DNA from: Oligoflexia bacterium
GTDB lineage: Bacteria > Bdellovibrionota > Bacteriovoracia > Bacteriovoracales > Bacteriovoracaceae
Reading direction: 5' to 3'
Length of the DNA: 32,728 bases
NCBI GenBank assembly: GCA_015232015.1
Contig: JADGAM010000004.1
Span: 20,171-52,898 of the forward strand
Positions 32,253 to 32,728 of this stretch are shown one piece after another. The translations under genes and the position numbers were made by a program. The notes below the pieces were generated by a model that saw only the letters and a list, made by a program, of their open reading frames with translations, did not search any database and was not told the origin of the DNA. Every line of letters begins with the position of its first letter. Within the stretch, counting starts at the first letter, position 1.

Positions 32253-32280
32253 TGAACATTGAAAATTGAACATTGAATAG
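32253..32280. repeat. Imperfect heptamer array TGAANAT, 4 units
   Basis: Units TGAACAT, TGAAAAT, TGAACAT, TGAATAG. It lies in the 296-base divergent gap between the pilF-like gene and the right-edge membrane gene. The rest of this gap is very AT-rich with short palindromes (around 32116-32140) and two TATAGAG copies near 32155-32172; I see no RNA gene in it. Confidence 0.65.
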
Positions 32281-32327
32281 TGAAGGCAAAAAAATCTATT
32301 ACAAAAATACGAACATAATAATAAAAT

Positions 32328-32357
32328 GTAACACACGCAATAAGAAATCAGTATAAT
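32328..32357 (+). promoter_or_regulatory. Putative promoter for right-edge membrane gene
   Basis: GTAACA (4 of 6 to TTGACA), 18 bases, TATAAT (6 of 6, 32352-32357). The -10 box ends eight bases before the ATG, so the transcript would begin at or within a few bases of the start codon. Confidence 0.35.
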
Positions 32358-32365
32358 CTATAAAT

Positions 32366-32728
32366 ATGTCATTAATTTTTAACAAACTACCATTTTTTTT
32401 AGAATTTTTTTTGAACGGAAGCTTCATTCTGATTTTTATTTTAAATAGATACACAAAGATTCCTGCTAATTGGAATATGGCCCATGTTGATTATTATCTT
32501 AGAGCAGGTACAAAGTTAGTACCCTTTGTATTATTGACAGTTATCATAATTCATTTGAGCAGAATCAAATCATTTAATCTTTTTTTACGAAAACATGTTT
32601 TTTCATTGATTATTTTTATTGCGACACTGATTACATTTGGGGACATAGAGTTTTGTTTCTGGCTTTCTGCAATTCATTTAGTTTCTTCAATTTTATCGAT
32701 ATACGAAGATGATATCGATAAAATAAAA
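32366..32728 (+). CDS. Partial membrane protein, cut by window edge
   Basis: An open frame of 121 codons from ATG 32366 runs off the right edge with no stop codon. The visible part is strongly hydrophobic. One membrane segment lies near residues 10-27, another in KLVPFVLLTVIIIHL (~54-68), and a pair at ~80-113 (HVFSLIIFIATLITF and FCFWLSAIHLVSSILSIY). A charged Asp/Glu/Lys stretch follows. I do not recognise the family. No Shine-Dalgarno precedes the ATG; a perfect TATAAT just upstream suggests a leaderless or nearly leaderless message. It is divergent from the pilF-like gene. Confidence 0.6.
   Translation, partial: MSLIFNKLPFFLEFFLNGSFILIFILNRYTKIPANWNMAHVDYYLRAGTKLVPFVLLTVIIIHLSRIKSFNLFLRKHVFSLIIFIATLITFGDIEFCFWLSAIHLVSSILSIYEDDIDKIK

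Overview
The window is an AT-rich (roughly 30% G+C by eye), densely packed Gram-negative chromosome segment. It carries P- and L-ring flagellar genes, BamD and outer-membrane lipoproteins, a CsrA/FliW pair and a PilF-RodZ pair. The flagellar gene order ending in csrA and fliW, with low G+C and many Asn/Ser/Lys-rich linkers, fits the Bdellovibrionota (Bacteriovorax/Halobacteriovorax-like). That placement is an inference; no 16S gene is present. I see no rRNA, tRNA, CRISPR array, prophage or transposase gene.

Layout: 1-2.2 kb holds an unrecognised exported protein (-) and a divergent porin-like protein (+). 2.5-4.0 kb holds an HD-GYP signalling protein (+). 4.07-9.24 kb (-) is a probable two-gene operon: a class-III aminotransferase followed by a giant YgfK-type Fe-S/flavin oxidoreductase. 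9.4-13.9 kb (+) holds a TPR/SH3 membrane protein, a cyclic-nucleotide-binding protein, an AI-2E-family permease, bamD and a TPR protein. 14.1-24.1 kb (-) is the flagellar block, in transcription order flgF, flgG, flgA, flgH, flgI, flgJ, flgM, flgN, flgK, flgL, csrA, fliW. 24.4-27.5 kb (+) is xseB coupled to a class-A penicillin-binding protein. 27.5-32.1 kb (-), in transcription order, is pilF-like, rodZ-like, pepA, trmL. The right edge cuts a membrane-protein gene (+). No gene-free gap exceeds 300 bases.

The flagellar block encodes distal rod (FlgF, FlgG), P ring (FlgI with FlgA), L ring (FlgH), a rod cap without muramidase (FlgJ), hook-filament junction (FlgK, FlgL), their chaperone (FlgN) and anti-sigma-28 (FlgM). 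It ends with the CsrA-FliW post-transcriptional switch. BamD, PBP1A, RodZ and PilF add envelope-assembly functions.

The most unusual signals are non-coding. (1) Tandem repeats with a 7- or 14-base period occur at six gene junctions, each with its own sequence, and four of them abut or overlap a stop codon. Repeats inside genes instead have units of 6, 9, 12 or 18 bases. (2) A GC-rich inverted-repeat element of about 130 bp, flanked by an 11-bp direct repeat, lies between the TPR gene and fliW. A 22-base piece of its loop recurs in the flgJ leader. (3) A second long inverted repeat with a GC-rich loop lies upstream of the HD-GYP gene. (4) The tetramer GGCC is strongly over-represented.
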